Assembly: GCA_014380005.1 (NCBI GenBank)
Contig: JACMKT010000201.1
Location: 1-38,481, forward strand
From: Rhodospirillales bacterium
GTDB taxonomy: Bacteria; Pseudomonadota; Alphaproteobacteria; Rhodospirillales; Magnetospirillaceae
Length of the DNA stretch: 38,481 nucleotides
Direction: 5' to 3'
Positions 16,417 through 25,223 of the stretch are shown piece by piece (the first letter of the stretch is position 1; the number at the start of each line of letters is the position of its first letter). The notes beneath the pieces were generated by a model. It made no database searches. It was not told the DNA's origin and saw nothing but the letters and a program-made list of their open reading frames with translations. A program made the position numbers and the translations under genes.

Positions 16417-16626
16417 ATGATGTCCGCCATGTCTGTCGCATATGCCGCTCCCGACAAGATCGAGACCCAGATTGTGGATACCGCTACCGTCGCCTGCGAC
16501 GGCGGCACCGGCCCGCTGGGCCACCCGCGTGTGTACCTGACCTTCGGCCACGCCCGCGAGGTCGTTTGCCCCTATTGCTCGCGCAGCTATCAGCTGGCCG
16601 AGGGCGCCAAGGCGCACGGGCACTGA
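16417..16626 (+). CDS. CHCC zinc-finger protein (NDUFS6-like)
   Basis: This 69-residue protein carries the exact Cx8Hx14Cx2C zinc motif of the zf-CHCC family: C27, H36, C51 and C54 (VACDGG, GHPRVYL, VVCPYCSRSY). Eukaryotic NDUFS6 in complex I has the same motif; the bacterial protein is widespread in alphaproteobacteria and its role is not established. ATGs at 16417, 16420 and 16429 are all possible; the third, preceded by GGATGATG, may be the real start (65 residues). polA begins 3 bp after its stop, so they are co-transcribed. Confidence 0.82.
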   Translation: MMSAMSVAYAAPDKIETQIVDTATVACDGGTGPLGHPRVYLTFGHAREVVCPYCSRSYQLAEGAKAHGH

Positions 16627-16629
16627 GTC

Positions 16630-19401
16630 GTGACTAATCCCCGTCACGTGTATCTGGTGGACGGCTCGGGATTCATTTTCCGGGCCTTCCATGCGGTTCC
16701 GGCCATGACCCGTGCCGATGGCACCCCCATCAACGCGGTCTATGGCTTCACCAACATGCTGCTGAAGCTGTTGAACGAAACCGATGCCGATTACGTGGCG
16801 GTGATTTTCGATGCGGCGCGCAAGACCTTCCGCAGCGACATCTACCCCCAATACAAAGCCCACCGTCCGCCGCCGCCCGAGGAATTGGTGCCCCAATTCC
16901 CGCTGATCCGCGACGCGACCCGCGCCTTCAACATGCCCTGCATCGAGCTTGAGGGGTTTGAGGCCGACGATCTGATCGCCACTTACGCCACCCAAGCGGT
17001 GGCAAAGGGCGCCCGCGTCACCATCGTGTCGTCCGATAAGGATTTGATGCAGTTGGTGGGCGACGGGGTCGAGATGTTCGATCCCCTGAAAAACAAGGTT
17101 ATCGCCACCGCCGAAGTGGTGGAAAAATTCGGCGTTCTGCCCAACAAGGTCATCGACGTCCAGGCCCTGTGCGGCGACGCCAGCGACAACGTGCCCGGCG
17201 TGCCCGGCATCGGCATCAAGACCGCCGCTCAGTTGATCGAGGAATACGGCGATCTCGACACCCTGCTGGCCCGTGCCGGCGAGATCAAGCAGCCCAAGCG
17301 GCGCGAGACTCTGGTCAACAACGCCGAAATGGCCCGCATCAGCCGCGATCTGGTCACCCTGAAGCGCGACGTGCCGGTGGTGGAAACCCTGGAAAGCTTC
17401 GCCCTGCGCCAGCCGGCGCCGGAGATGCTGACCCAGTACCTGACCGAGATGGGCTTCAAATCCATCCTGGCGCGCATGCACGGCCTAAACGGCACCAAGC
17501 CGGCAACCACGGTGGCCGACCAGCCCAGCGTTGTCGCCGCCCCCACCGAGCTGCCCACCAAATACGAATTGGTGCTGACCGTCGAGGCACTGGACCGCTG
17601 GATCGCCGCCGCCACCCGCGCCGGCATCGTCGCCATCGACACCGAGACCACCGGACTGGATTCCATGCGCTGCGATCTGGTGGGTGTGTCCCTGGCCATC
17701 GCGCCGGGTCAGGCCTGCTATATCCCGGTCAAACATGCGCCGTTGGAAGCCCAGGGCTCGCTGCTGCTGGGCGGCCCCGATGCCGCGCCCGACGCGCCCA
17801 AGCTGATCCCGCGCGCCGAGATTCTGGCCCGGCTGAAGCTGCTGTGCGCCGACCAATCCGTGCTCAAGGTCGGCCACAACATTAAATACGATCTGCAAGT
17901 CCTGGCGCCCTGCGGCGTGGTGGTCTCGCCTATGGACGACACCATGCTGCTGTCCTATGTGCTGGACGGCGCCAGCCACGGCCACGGCCTGGACGAATTG
18001 GCCGCGCTGCATTGCGGCCATACCAATATCAAGTTTTCGGATGTGTGTGGCAGCGGCAAGGCTCAGATCACCTTTGACCGGGTGCCGCTGGACAAGGCCC
18101 TGGACTACGCTGCCGAGGATGCCGACTTCACCCTGCGCCTGCATCTGTTCCTGAAGGCCCGCCTGCTGGCCGAGCACATGGTCACCGTCTACGAAACCCT
18201 GGAACGCCCGCTGGTGCCCATCATCGTGGACATGGAACGCCAGGGCGTGAAGGTGGACCAGACGGCGCTGATCCGGCTGTCGGGCGAGTTCGGCCTGCGC
18301 ATGGGCGAGTTGGAAACGGAAATCCACCGCCTTGCCGGTCACGAATTCAACGTCGGCTCGCCCCAGCAATTGGGCAAGGTGCTGTTCGAGGAAATGGGGC
18401 TGCCCGGCGGCAAGAAGACCAAGACCGGCCAATGGGCCACCGGCGCCGATGCGCTGGAAGAACTGGCGGCCCAAGGGCACGAACTGCCGGCCAAGCTGCT
18501 GGAATGGCGCCAGTTGTCCAAGCTGAAGGGCACCTACACGGATTCCCTGGTGGCCCAGATCAACCCGACCACCAAGCGGGTTCACACCAGCTATGCCATG
18601 GCGCTGACCACCACGGGCCGGCTGTCGTCGTCGGACCCGAATTTGCAGAACATCCCCATCCGCACCCCGGAAGGCCGCAAGATCCGCTGCGCCTTCGTGG
18701 CGGAACCGGGCCACACCATCCTGTCGGCGGATTACTCGCAGATCGAATTGCGGCTGGTGGCCCATGTGGCCAATATCGCCGGGCTGAAGGACGCCTTCCA
18801 CTCGGGCGCCGACATCCACGCCATTACCGCCTCGCAAGTGTTCGGCGTGCCGGTGGAGGGCATGGATTCCAGCGTGCGCCGCCGGGCCAAGGCCATCAAT
18901 TTCGGCATCATCTACGGCATCTCGGCCTTCGGTCTGGCCCAGCAATTGGGCATCAGCAACGGCGAGGCGAAAGCCTATATCGAGGCCTATTTCGCCCGTT
19001 TCCCGGAAATCCGCGACTACATGGAAAAGGCCAAGGAAGAAGCCCGCGCCAACGGCTTCGTCCGCACCCTGTTCGGCCGCAAGGTGTTCATCCCCGACAT
19101 CAACGCCAAGGGGCCGCTACGCTCCTTCGGTGAACGTGCTGCCGTTAACGGCCCCATCCAGGGCGGTGCCGCCGATATCATCAAGCGGGCCATGATCAAG
19201 CTGCCGGCGGAACTGACCAAGGCGGGGCTGAATGCGCGCATGCTGCTGCAGGTCCATGACGAATTGGTGTTCGAAGTTCCCGATACCGAGATCGAGGCCA
19301 CCCGTGCCCTGGTCAAGCAGGTGATGGAAGCCGCCGCCAGTCTGGACGTGCCCCTGGTGGTGGAAACCGGCATCGGACCGTCCTGGGACGAGGCGCACTG
19401 A
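16630..19401 (+). CDS. polA: DNA polymerase I
   Basis: This 923-residue enzyme starts at a GTG 3 bp after the zinc-finger gene. Domains in order: 5'-3' exonuclease (about 1-290; LVDGSGFIFRAFHA, EGFEADDLIA, GDASDNVPG); 3'-5' proofreading exonuclease (about 315-505; DTETTGLD near 337, HNIKYDL, YAAEDADFTLRL), with the metal-binding acids intact; and polymerase (about 545-923), with motif A DYSQIELRL near 700, motif B RRRAKAINFGIIYG and motif C VHDEL near 875. It fills repair gaps and removes RNA primers. Full proofreading is retained, unlike in some bacteria. No defect is seen. Confidence 0.97.
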   Translation: MTNPRHVYLVDGSGFIFRAFHAVPAMTRADGTPINAVYGFTNMLLKLLNETDADYVAVIFDAARKTFRSDIYPQYKAHRPPPPEELVPQFPLIRDATRAFNMPCIELEGFEADDLIATYATQAVAKGARVTIVSSDKDLMQLVGDGVEMFDPLKNKVIATAEVVEKFGVLPNKVIDVQALCGDASDNVPGVPGIGIKTAAQLIEEYGDLDTLLARAGEIKQPKRRETLVNNAEMARISRDLVTLKRDVPVVETLESFALRQPAPEMLTQYLTEMGFKSILARMHGLNGTKPATTVADQPSVVAAPTELPTKYELVLTVEALDRWIAAATRAGIVAIDTETTGLDSMRCDLVGVSLAIAPGQACYIPVKHAPLEAQGSLLLGGPDAAPDAPKLIPRAEILARLKLLCADQSVLKVGHNIKYDLQVLAPCGVVVSPMDDTMLLSYVLDGASHGHGLDELAALHCGHTNIKFSDVCGSGKAQITFDRVPLDKALDYAAEDADFTLRLHLFLKARLLAEHMVTVYETLERPLVPIIVDMERQGVKVDQTALIRLSGEFGLRMGELETEIHRLAGHEFNVGSPQQLGKVLFEEMGLPGGKKTKTGQWATGADALEELAAQGHELPAKLLEWRQLSKLKGTYTDSLVAQINPTTKRVHTSYAMALTTTGRLSSSDPNLQNIPIRTPEGRKIRCAFVAEPGHTILSADYSQIELRLVAHVANIAGLKDAFHSGADIHAITASQVFGVPVEGMDSSVRRRAKAINFGIIYGISAFGLAQQLGISNGEAKAYIEAYFARFPEIRDYMEKAKEEARANGFVRTLFGRKVFIPDINAKGPLRSFGERAAVNGPIQGGAADIIKRAMIKLPAELTKAGLNARMLLQVHDELVFEVPDTEIEATRALVKQVMEAAASLDVPLVVETGIGPSWDEAH

Positions 19402-19436
19402 CGGCGCATATGGTTATAAGTTGGGGGGATGTTTTC

Positions 19437-19688
19437 GTGGACCCGTTCGAAGCCACCCTGGACCAATTGGCCGCCGAGCGTAAACGCCTGGACGATCTGC
19501 TGGACGACGCGCTGGAACAATTCGCCCATTTCGAAGAGGTCATGAACCCGCGCATGAAAGCGGCTTCCCCGGACGAGCTGCCGGCGCTGATGGCCGAACG
19601 CGGCCTGATGGAAGACGCGCTGGGCATCGTCGAACTGGTCGAACAGATCGACGTGATCCGCGAGCGTATGGCGGTATTGAAGGGGTAG
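19437..19688 (+). CDS. Small coiled-coil protein of unknown function
   Basis: The product is 83 residues from the GTG at 19437, which has a GGGGGGAT ribosome site 7-8 bp upstream; an in-frame ATG at 19410 would add nine residues but lacks one. The sequence is almost wholly helical with heptad-like spacing (LDQLAAERKRLDDLLDDALEQFAHFEEV, then ALGIVELVEQIDVIRERMAVLKG) and very acidic. No family is recognised. It follows polA by 35 bp on the same strand. Confidence 0.65.
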   Translation: MDPFEATLDQLAAERKRLDDLLDDALEQFAHFEEVMNPRMKAASPDELPALMAERGLMEDALGIVELVEQIDVIRERMAVLKG

Positions 19689-19751
19689 CTTCGCCCCCCA
19701 AATGCGAAGTTCTGAGCTACATCAAGTAAGACAAATTGCAATCAGCAGAGA

Positions 19752-21443
19752 ATGAGTATGGATAAGACTGAGGACTTCCTTGCGCGGCATTATAATAAAG
19801 TTTTGATTTTATCGATCATCGCGATGTCAATAATGGCTTTCTTTACATTTAGTGGGGCTAAAGGGCACTACTTCTTCCCGATAGAGTATATTTTTGGGGC
19901 AAGTATCCCAGGCCAAGATATATACATTAATAATAGCTATATTTTTGACACATCGTTGTTTTTTAAGATCATTAAAGCCCTGCATATCGACCTCAACAAC
20001 GATACGGTCGCTATCCCTTGGCACATTGCCCTTAGCGCAATCGGCACTTTCTTTTTGTGGCGAATGATTCGCGTCGGCATGCCTGAGCTGGAGGCATCCG
20101 GCCATATCGTCCTGACGCTGCTTCTGGCTCAGGGCGCGTTCAAATTTTTGGCGGTCTATACCTCGCCGATCAGCCTGCACAACACCAATCCGTCCGAACT
20201 GTCCAACGCCCTGTCCTTTGTCGCTCTCTCTTTCCTGATTTCGGGGCGCGTGGGGACGGTCTGGGTGGCCTCGGCGTTTATGGCTCTGATGCTGCTGACG
20301 GCGGCGCGGGGCGAATTCCTTCTCGTCCCGATCGCGGCATTGTTTTTCGTTCTTGATGGGCGCGGGCGCGGCTGGAAGCTGGCCAGCCTAGTCCTGCCCG
20401 CCGCCGCCGTTATCTATCTCGCCACCCTGATAGACCACCCCAAAGACCCGGCGAGCGTGGCGGCGATTATCACGACCGTGTTCGAGCGAGAGGGCCGTCA
20501 GGTCGCCCTGCATATGCACGGGCTTATCCCTAACCTGCTGCTCGCCGCCTCACTCGGGCTGCATTTTGTCCTGCTGCGCCGGCTGCCGAACACTCCGTGG
20601 CGCCGTTTTGCCACTGCGACCGCGGTGGTCAGTGCCAGCGCCTATCTGTTTGGGCTGTGGTACACCTGGGTTGGCTATCTCTGGATCCCCAACCACACGC
20701 TGATCTTGCTCTCCTTCCCCAGGGCAATGAAGTTCCATATCTTTGCCCTGATGGCCACTGCCTATGCCCTGCTGCTGCGTCCCGCTGCAGGGACGCCATG
20801 GCGCCACGGCATCTTCATGGTGGCAATACAGGCTCTCCGCCCCACCCCGCTGGGTGCCGGCCTTTCACTCGGGCTTGCCGCCATGGCGGTCGTGCTGCCG
20901 ACGCGTTGGATTCCGGGCAAGTGGCGCATTATGCCGTGGCCGCCGGCGATCACCGCCCTTGCTCTATGTCTGGCGGTGCTGGCGACCCAAGTGCCGCGCA
21001 GCATGCCCATGTCCAACGCCGCCTTTTCCAGTTTCGGTGAATTCAAGCGTTGGAGCCGCGCCGGCGCCCTTTCCCCCGCCGAATGGGATGGGTTCCGGTT
21101 ATTGGCTGCCGATCCCGACACTTATTTGCTGATTCCTTTGGTTGATGGTAAGGCCGGGCCGACGCTCGCTCCTGACGATATCTACCCGTTGGCCGGAAAA
21201 TGGCCTTTCACCAATGAGGTTGGCCACATTTACTTCCGGCCCGATCTCAGGCCCGAAAATCTCCTGCGCCAGGACGCGCTTGAGCGGGTGATCGCCGCCA
21301 TCCGCAATGGCGTCCCGCTCGATCCGGAGACACGCGGGATCCTGGCGCAACGCCATGTCGGCGTGGTGGTTCCGGCCGCGCACGCGGCTCTGTTCGGAGA
21401 CGTTACCCGTCACCTTGGTCCGTTCGTCCTGATCCGTTTCTGA
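19752..21443 (+). CDS. Polytopic membrane protein of unknown function
   Basis: This 563-residue protein has roughly ten membrane helices up to about residue 420, then a soluble C-terminal domain of about 140 residues (FGEFKRWSRAGALSPAEWDG through LGPFVLIRF). The first helix is VLILSIIAMSIMAFFTF, followed by a periplasmic loop rich in Tyr, Asn and Asp. This architecture resembles GT-C glycosyltransferases or O-antigen-type membrane enzymes, but no diagnostic motif was found. The first 250 bp are markedly AT-richer than the rest of the gene, which may mark a recombination boundary. An ATG at 19758 is an equally good start. Confidence 0.7.
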   Translation: MSMDKTEDFLARHYNKVLILSIIAMSIMAFFTFSGAKGHYFFPIEYIFGASIPGQDIYINNSYIFDTSLFFKIIKALHIDLNNDTVAIPWHIALSAIGTFFLWRMIRVGMPELEASGHIVLTLLLAQGAFKFLAVYTSPISLHNTNPSELSNALSFVALSFLISGRVGTVWVASAFMALMLLTAARGEFLLVPIAALFFVLDGRGRGWKLASLVLPAAAVIYLATLIDHPKDPASVAAIITTVFEREGRQVALHMHGLIPNLLLAASLGLHFVLLRRLPNTPWRRFATATAVVSASAYLFGLWYTWVGYLWIPNHTLILLSFPRAMKFHIFALMATAYALLLRPAAGTPWRHGIFMVAIQALRPTPLGAGLSLGLAAMAVVLPTRWIPGKWRIMPWPPAITALALCLAVLATQVPRSMPMSNAAFSSFGEFKRWSRAGALSPAEWDGFRLLAADPDTYLLIPLVDGKAGPTLAPDDIYPLAGKWPFTNEVGHIYFRPDLRPENLLRQDALERVIAAIRNGVPLDPETRGILAQRHVGVVVPAAHAALFGDVTRHLGPFVLIRF

Positions 21444-21458
21444 TCGGACCACAGCGTC

Positions 21459-21476
21459 TCGGCGCGATCGCGCCGG
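21459..21476. terminator. Hairpin between convergent genes (CGGCGCGATCGCGCCG)
   Basis: A 16-bp perfect palindrome CGGCGCGATCGCGCCG (21460-21475) extends outward to an 11-bp stem with one T-G pair (GTCTC/GGGAC). It lies between the ends of the membrane protein gene and cobT. No T-tract follows on either strand. The sequence contains GCGATCGC, so it could also be a protein site. Confidence 0.4.
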
Positions 21477-21508
21477 GACGGGCGGGCAAGTCCGGCCATC
21501 CCGGCAAA

Positions 21509-21523
21509 GGGGCCTCAGGCCCC
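21509..21523 (-). terminator. Possible cobT terminator
   Basis: GGGGCCT and AGGCCCC form a 6-7-bp stem that overlaps the cobT stop codon (21517-21515); on the reverse strand it is followed by CTTTG. It is a weak intrinsic terminator candidate. Confidence 0.3.
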
Positions 21524-22546
21524 CGCGCTGACCCCCGCTTCGGCAAAGGTCGCCATGCCCACATGGCAGTTCACCGCCGCTTGGACGATGCCCACGGCCA
21601 GGGCCGCGCCCGAGGCCTCGCCCAGGCGCATGCCCAGATTCAGCAAAGCCGCCTTGCCCAAAGCCTCCAACAGACGCTGGTGACCCGGTTCGGCGGAGGC
21701 ATGGGCGACCATGCAATGGTCCAGGGCGCCCTTCACTTCCGCTTCCAAAGCGGCGGCGGCGGCGGTGCAGACATAGCCGTCCAGCAGCACCGGCACCCGC
21801 TTCAAGCGCGCCGCCAGCACGGCGCCGGCCATGGCGGCCAGTTCGCGGCCACCCAGGCAGCGCAGCACGTCCAGCGGCGATTGGCCCTTATGCAGGGCGA
21901 CGCCGGCGGCCACCACCTCGGTCTTGCGGACAAGGCCGGCGCCTTCCATGCCGGTGCCCTTGCCGGTCCACAGGGCGGCGTCGCCGCCGAACAGGGCGCA
22001 GGGGATGGCGGCAGCCGGGGTGGTATTGCCGATGCCCATTTCGCCGATGACCAGCAAATCGGTATGGTCAGGCACCGAGTCCATGCCGGCCTGGAAGGCG
22101 GTGACGAACTCGGCCTCGGTCATGGCCGGGCCTTGGGTGAAATCGGCGGTGGGGCGGTCGAGCTCCAGGGCGATGACGGCCAGCTCGGTGCCGAAGGTCT
22201 TGCACAATTGGTTGATGGCGGCGCCGCCATGCTGGAAATTCGCCACCATCTGCACGGTGACTTCGGGCGGGAAGGCCGACACGCCCAAGGCGGCAACACC
22301 GTGATTGCCGGCGAACACGCGCGCGCGCGGGGTCTTCAGGCTCGGCGGATGCTGGCCCTGCCATGCGGTGAACCAGCGCGACAGTTCCTCCAGCCGGCCC
22401 AAGGCGCCCGGCGGCTTGGTCAGCTGGGAATCGCGGGCGGACCACGCTGCCACCGCGGCATCGTCTTCGGCGGGCAGGCGGGACAGCACGGCGCGGATGT
22501 CTGCCACACTAGAAATGGAGGTATTCAAGACTGGTTTCCCCAACAT
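21515..22546 (-). CDS. cobT: Nicotinate-nucleotide:dimethylbenzimidazole phosphoribosyltransferase CobT
   Basis: The product is 343 residues from the ATG at 22546; an upstream extension to 22597 is not family-like. CobT transfers the phosphoribosyl group of nicotinate mononucleotide to dimethylbenzimidazole, making the lower-ligand precursor of cobalamin in the cytoplasm. Visible family motifs include RDSQLTKPPGALGRLEELS, VFAGNHGVAALGVSAFP, GEMGIGNTTPAAAI, and MRLGEASGAALA, which holds the catalytic glutamate. It is divergent from cobS with 59 bp between the starts. That gap is too short for a cobalamin riboswitch, and none is seen. Confidence 0.94.
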   Translation of the reverse strand: MLGKPVLNTSISSVADIRAVLSRLPAEDDAAVAAWSARDSQLTKPPGALGRLEELSRWFTAWQGQHPPSLKTPRARVFAGNHGVAALGVSAFPPEVTVQMVANFQHGGAAINQLCKTFGTELAVIALELDRPTADFTQGPAMTEAEFVTAFQAGMDSVPDHTDLLVIGEMGIGNTTPAAAIPCALFGGDAALWTGKGTGMEGAGLVRKTEVVAAGVALHKGQSPLDVLRCLGGRELAAMAGAVLAARLKRVPVLLDGYVCTAAAAALEAEVKGALDHCMVAHASAEPGHQRLLEALGKAALLNLGMRLGEASGAALAVGIVQAAVNCHVGMATFAEAGVSAGA

Positions 22547-22605
22547 GTTGCGTCGGCGTGTTGACCGTCCTATAACCCATCCGAACCTCAAAATCACTAT
22601 CCGGC

Positions 22606-23400
22606 ATGACCAGCGAACCCATCCCCACCCCCATCATCCCTGACGCGCCGGTTTCCGGTTTCGTCGCCGATATCCATTTGGCCGCTGCCTTTCTGACCCG
22701 GTTGCCCTTGCCCGATCTGGGCGTGGTGGCCGATGGCGGCTTGGCGCGGGCCATGCGCGCCTTCCCCCTGGTGGGCGGCGCCATCGGCTTGGCCGCCGGA
22801 TTGGTCTTCCTGGCCGCCCATGCCCTGCTGCCGCCCTTGCCGGCGGCGCTGCTGGCGGTGCTGGTGGCGGTGGTGCTGACCGGCGCCCTGCATGAAGACG
22901 GTTTGGCCGACACCGCCGATGGCTTGGGTGCGCGCGGTGGCCGCGAGGCCCGGCTTGAGGTCATGCGCGATTCCCGCACCGGTGCCTATGGCGTGCTCGC
23001 CATCGTGTTTTCCTTGGGCCTCAAGGTCACCGCCCTGGCGGCGGCGCCGTCCGGTTGGGCGGGGCTGGGTGCCCTGGTGGCGGCGGGTGCGCTGTCGCGG
23101 GCGCTGATCCCGGCCGCCATGCAGATCATGGCGCCGGCCCGTCCCGATGGCTTGGGCGCCTCTGCCGGTGTGCCCGATGCCTCCGTCGCTGCCTTCGCCG
23201 CCGTGCTGGGCATTGCGCTGACCTTCGCCGGTCTGGGCCTGGGTGCCCCGGTGGCGGTGCTGACGGCGCTGGCCCTGGCGGGCGGCATGATCATGCTGGC
23301 GCGGCGCACTTTGGGCGGCTTCACCGGTGATGTTTTAGGCGCGATCAGTCAAGCCGCCGAGATCGGCGTGCTGCTGGCCGCTGCAGGAGTTTGGTCATGA
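22606..23400 (+). CDS. cobS: Adenosylcobinamide-GDP ribazoletransferase CobS
   Basis: This 264-residue inner-membrane enzyme joins adenosylcobinamide-GDP and alpha-ribazole (phosphate), the last assembly step of cobalamin. The family motif LHEDGLADTADGLGARGG lies near residue 95 and RLEVMRDSRTGAYGVLAIVFSL-type sequence follows; several membrane helices fill the rest. Residues 1-20 are a Pro-rich lead. The stop overlaps the phosphatase start by 4 bp (ATGA). The order cobT <> cobS-cobC places all lower-ligand steps together. Confidence 0.93.
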   Translation: MTSEPIPTPIIPDAPVSGFVADIHLAAAFLTRLPLPDLGVVADGGLARAMRAFPLVGGAIGLAAGLVFLAAHALLPPLPAALLAVLVAVVLTGALHEDGLADTADGLGARGGREARLEVMRDSRTGAYGVLAIVFSLGLKVTALAAAPSGWAGLGALVAAGALSRALIPAAMQIMAPARPDGLGASAGVPDASVAAFAAVLGIALTFAGLGLGAPVAVLTALALAGGMIMLARRTLGGFTGDVLGAISQAAEIGVLLAAAGVWS

Positions 23401-24005
23401 GAACCCCGAATACCCGCTGGTGGCTGGTTCGTCACGCCCCGGTGCCGTGCCCCCATGGCCGTATAACCGGCCGGCTGGATTTGGCCTGCGACGTGTCGGA
23501 CGAGGATGATTTCCGCCAATTGGCTCAGCGTATTCCCGTCAATGCCACCCTGGTGGAAAGCGGATTGATGCGCTGCCGCCAGACGGCGGGCGCCTTGGAA
23601 TCCGCTGGTCTGATGCTGCCGCCGCCCCATGTGGAACCCGATCTGGTGGAGCAGGATTTCGGCCAGTGGCAGGGCAAAAGCTGGATGGAGCTGGACGCCG
23701 CCAAGGACCCCGGCCTGGCTGCCTTTTGGCAGAATCCGGCGGATGCCACTCCGCCCGGCGGTGAAAGCTTCGCCACCATGTGCACCCGCGTGCGCCACGC
23801 CATCCATCGGGTGTCGGAAGAGGCGGCGGGCCGCGACGTGCTGGCTATCGTCCACGCCGGCACCATCCGCGCCGCTTTGGCCATGGCGCTGGATTTGCAG
23901 CCCGCCCAAGCATTGAAGTTCGCCGTCCAGCCCCTGTCGCTGACCCGCATCGACGGCACGCCGGAAGGCTGGCGGGTCGAGTGCGTCAATGTGACGGCGG
24001 GTTAA
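23397..24005 (+). CDS. cobC: Histidine phosphatase, probable alpha-ribazole phosphatase
   Basis: The product is 202 residues from the ATG at 23397, behind AGGAG at 23385-23389. The phosphoglycerate mutase-type fold shows the catalytic LVRHAPV, VESGLMRCRQTAGAL, EQDFGQWQGKSW with the usual Glu, and the second His in IVHAGTIRAAL. CobC removes the phosphate from alpha-ribazole-5'-phosphate or adenosylcobalamin-5'-phosphate. The cobC assignment rests on the 4-bp overlap with cobS; by sequence alone only the histidine phosphatase family is certain. Confidence 0.87.
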   Translation: MRTPNTRWWLVRHAPVPCPHGRITGRLDLACDVSDEDDFRQLAQRIPVNATLVESGLMRCRQTAGALESAGLMLPPPHVEPDLVEQDFGQWQGKSWMELDAAKDPGLAAFWQNPADATPPGGESFATMCTRVRHAIHRVSEEAAGRDVLAIVHAGTIRAALAMALDLQPAQALKFAVQPLSLTRIDGTPEGWRVECVNVTAG

Positions 24006-24009
24006 GGTT

Positions 24010-24110
24010 TTTCACCACCAAGACACCAAGGCACCAAGAGAGCATGCCATGAGGCACTCAGCGTGCCATCCGATTAGATATCTTGGTGCCTTGGTGTCTT
24101 GGTGGTGAAA
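24010..24110. repeat. 101-bp element with perfect 30-bp inverted arms
   Basis: The left arm (24010-24039) and right arm (24081-24110) are exact reverse complements over 30 bp. They contain repeated CACCAAG / CTTGGTG units. The 41-bp centre has its own GGCAC/GTGCC hairpin (24053-24067). It sits between the convergent cobC-like gene and rlmJ and could terminate both. The sequence resembles dispersed intergenic repeats seen in many bacterial genomes. Confidence 0.85.
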
Positions 24111-24117
24111 GAATCCT

Positions 24118-24960
24118 TCACCCCTTCTCCGGCACCAGCCACTCCACCCGCGACCATCCGGTCTCGGGCGCCAGCACCTCGGCCAGCCAGGGCAGCAGGG
24201 CGGCCAGGGATTCGTCCAGTTTCCACGGCGGATTGATCAGCACCAATCCGCAGCCGTTCAGGATATTGGGATCAATGCCGGGCTGGATCATCACTTCCGC
24301 CACCAGGGTCTTGGGCAGGCCCAGCATGGCAAGGTCGGCGTGGAAGCGGTCGATGGCGGCGCGGGCCTTGATGGGATACCACAGGGCATACAGGCCGGTG
24401 GGCCAGCGCTTCATGGCCTGGACCAAGCCCTTGCGCATACGTTCGAACTCGTCGCGTTTTTCGAAGGGCGGGTCGATCAGCACCAGACCGCGCCGCTCGG
24501 GCGGCGGCAGCAGGGCTTTCAGCGCCGTGTAGCCATCCATGTGATGGACGCCCACGCGCTTGTCCAGGGCGAAGGCCCAGCGCAGGGTCTCGGCATCTTC
24601 GGGGTGCAATTCGCACAGGGCTAGGCGGTCGGTGGGCCGCGCCAGGGCGCTGACCACGGCGGGCGAACCGGGATAACGGGTCAGGGTGCCATCCGGGTTC
24701 AAGGCCGCCACCGCGTCCAGATAGGGCTGCAATTCGGCGGGCGGATCGGGGTGCTCGCGCACACGGGCGATGCCGTCTTTCCATTCGCCGGTCTTCTCGG
24801 CCTGGACCGAGCCCAGATCATAGGCGCCGATGCCGGCATGGGTGTCGGCATACAGGAACGGCGAATCCTTGCGCTTCAGGTGCTCGATCACCAAAGCCAG
24901 GATCGCGTGCTTGTGGACATCGGCGAAATTGCCGGCGTGATAGGCGTGACGGTAATTCAT
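24118..24960 (-). CDS. rlmJ: 23S rRNA (adenine2030-N6)-methyltransferase RlmJ
   Basis: This 280-residue protein begins with the RlmJ hallmark NYRHAYHAGNFADVHKHAILAL. Further motifs are DTHAGIGAYDL and the N6-adenine methyltransferase motif IV as LIDPPFEKRDEF. The enzyme methylates A2030 in 23S rRNA using S-adenosylmethionine. Length and motifs match E. coli RlmJ (YhiR). It is monocistronic, with its 3' end beside the 30-bp inverted repeat. Confidence 0.93.
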   Translation of the reverse strand: MNYRHAYHAGNFADVHKHAILALVIEHLKRKDSPFLYADTHAGIGAYDLGSVQAEKTGEWKDGIARVREHPDPPAELQPYLDAVAALNPDGTLTRYPGSPAVVSALARPTDRLALCELHPEDAETLRWAFALDKRVGVHHMDGYTALKALLPPPERRGLVLIDPPFEKRDEFERMRKGLVQAMKRWPTGLYALWYPIKARAAIDRFHADLAMLGLPKTLVAEVMIQPGIDPNILNGCGLVLINPPWKLDESLAALLPWLAEVLAPETGWSRVEWLVPEKG

Positions 24961-25160
24961 GGGCGCGGTTGTCGGTCAAAATGGCCGCCGGTGCAAGTGT
25001 TGCGCACTATGCACAGGGCTGTGGGCCTATTTAATGTATTCGCAACTAACCGGCGCAAGGTGTCACATTTTGAATTATAATAAATGAGCTAGTCATTCAA
25101 GGTAGATTGCCTTGTCATTAATGATCGGTTAAGCGTTGAAAGGGTATAGGTAATACCTGT

Positions 25161-25195
25161 ACGCTCCGTGCGGTTTTGCTGCCGCGTTGGAGCGT
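25161..25195 (+). promoter_or_regulatory. Leader hairpin upstream of the PAS (CetB-like) gene
   Basis: ACGCTCC (25161-25167) pairs with GGAGCGT (25189-25195), and GCGG with CCGC inside, giving a two-part stem 29 bp before the PAS gene start. Upstream (25081-25155) are several short AT-rich inverted repeats such as CAAGG/CCTTG and GGTAT/ATACC. A leader structure or operator is possible; no consensus is recognised. Confidence 0.35.
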
Positions 25196-25223
25196 GACCT
25201 GTTTCAGCCGACCCGGGGGGGCT

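Noticed and set aside
17485-18945. Long reverse ORF (486 codons) inside polA
   Set aside because: Complete overlap with polA, no ribosome site and low-complexity His/Gln/Gly content; shadow frame.
22547-22605. Cobalamin riboswitch between cobT and cobS
   Set aside because: The gap is only 59 bp and holds no B12-box-like sequence.
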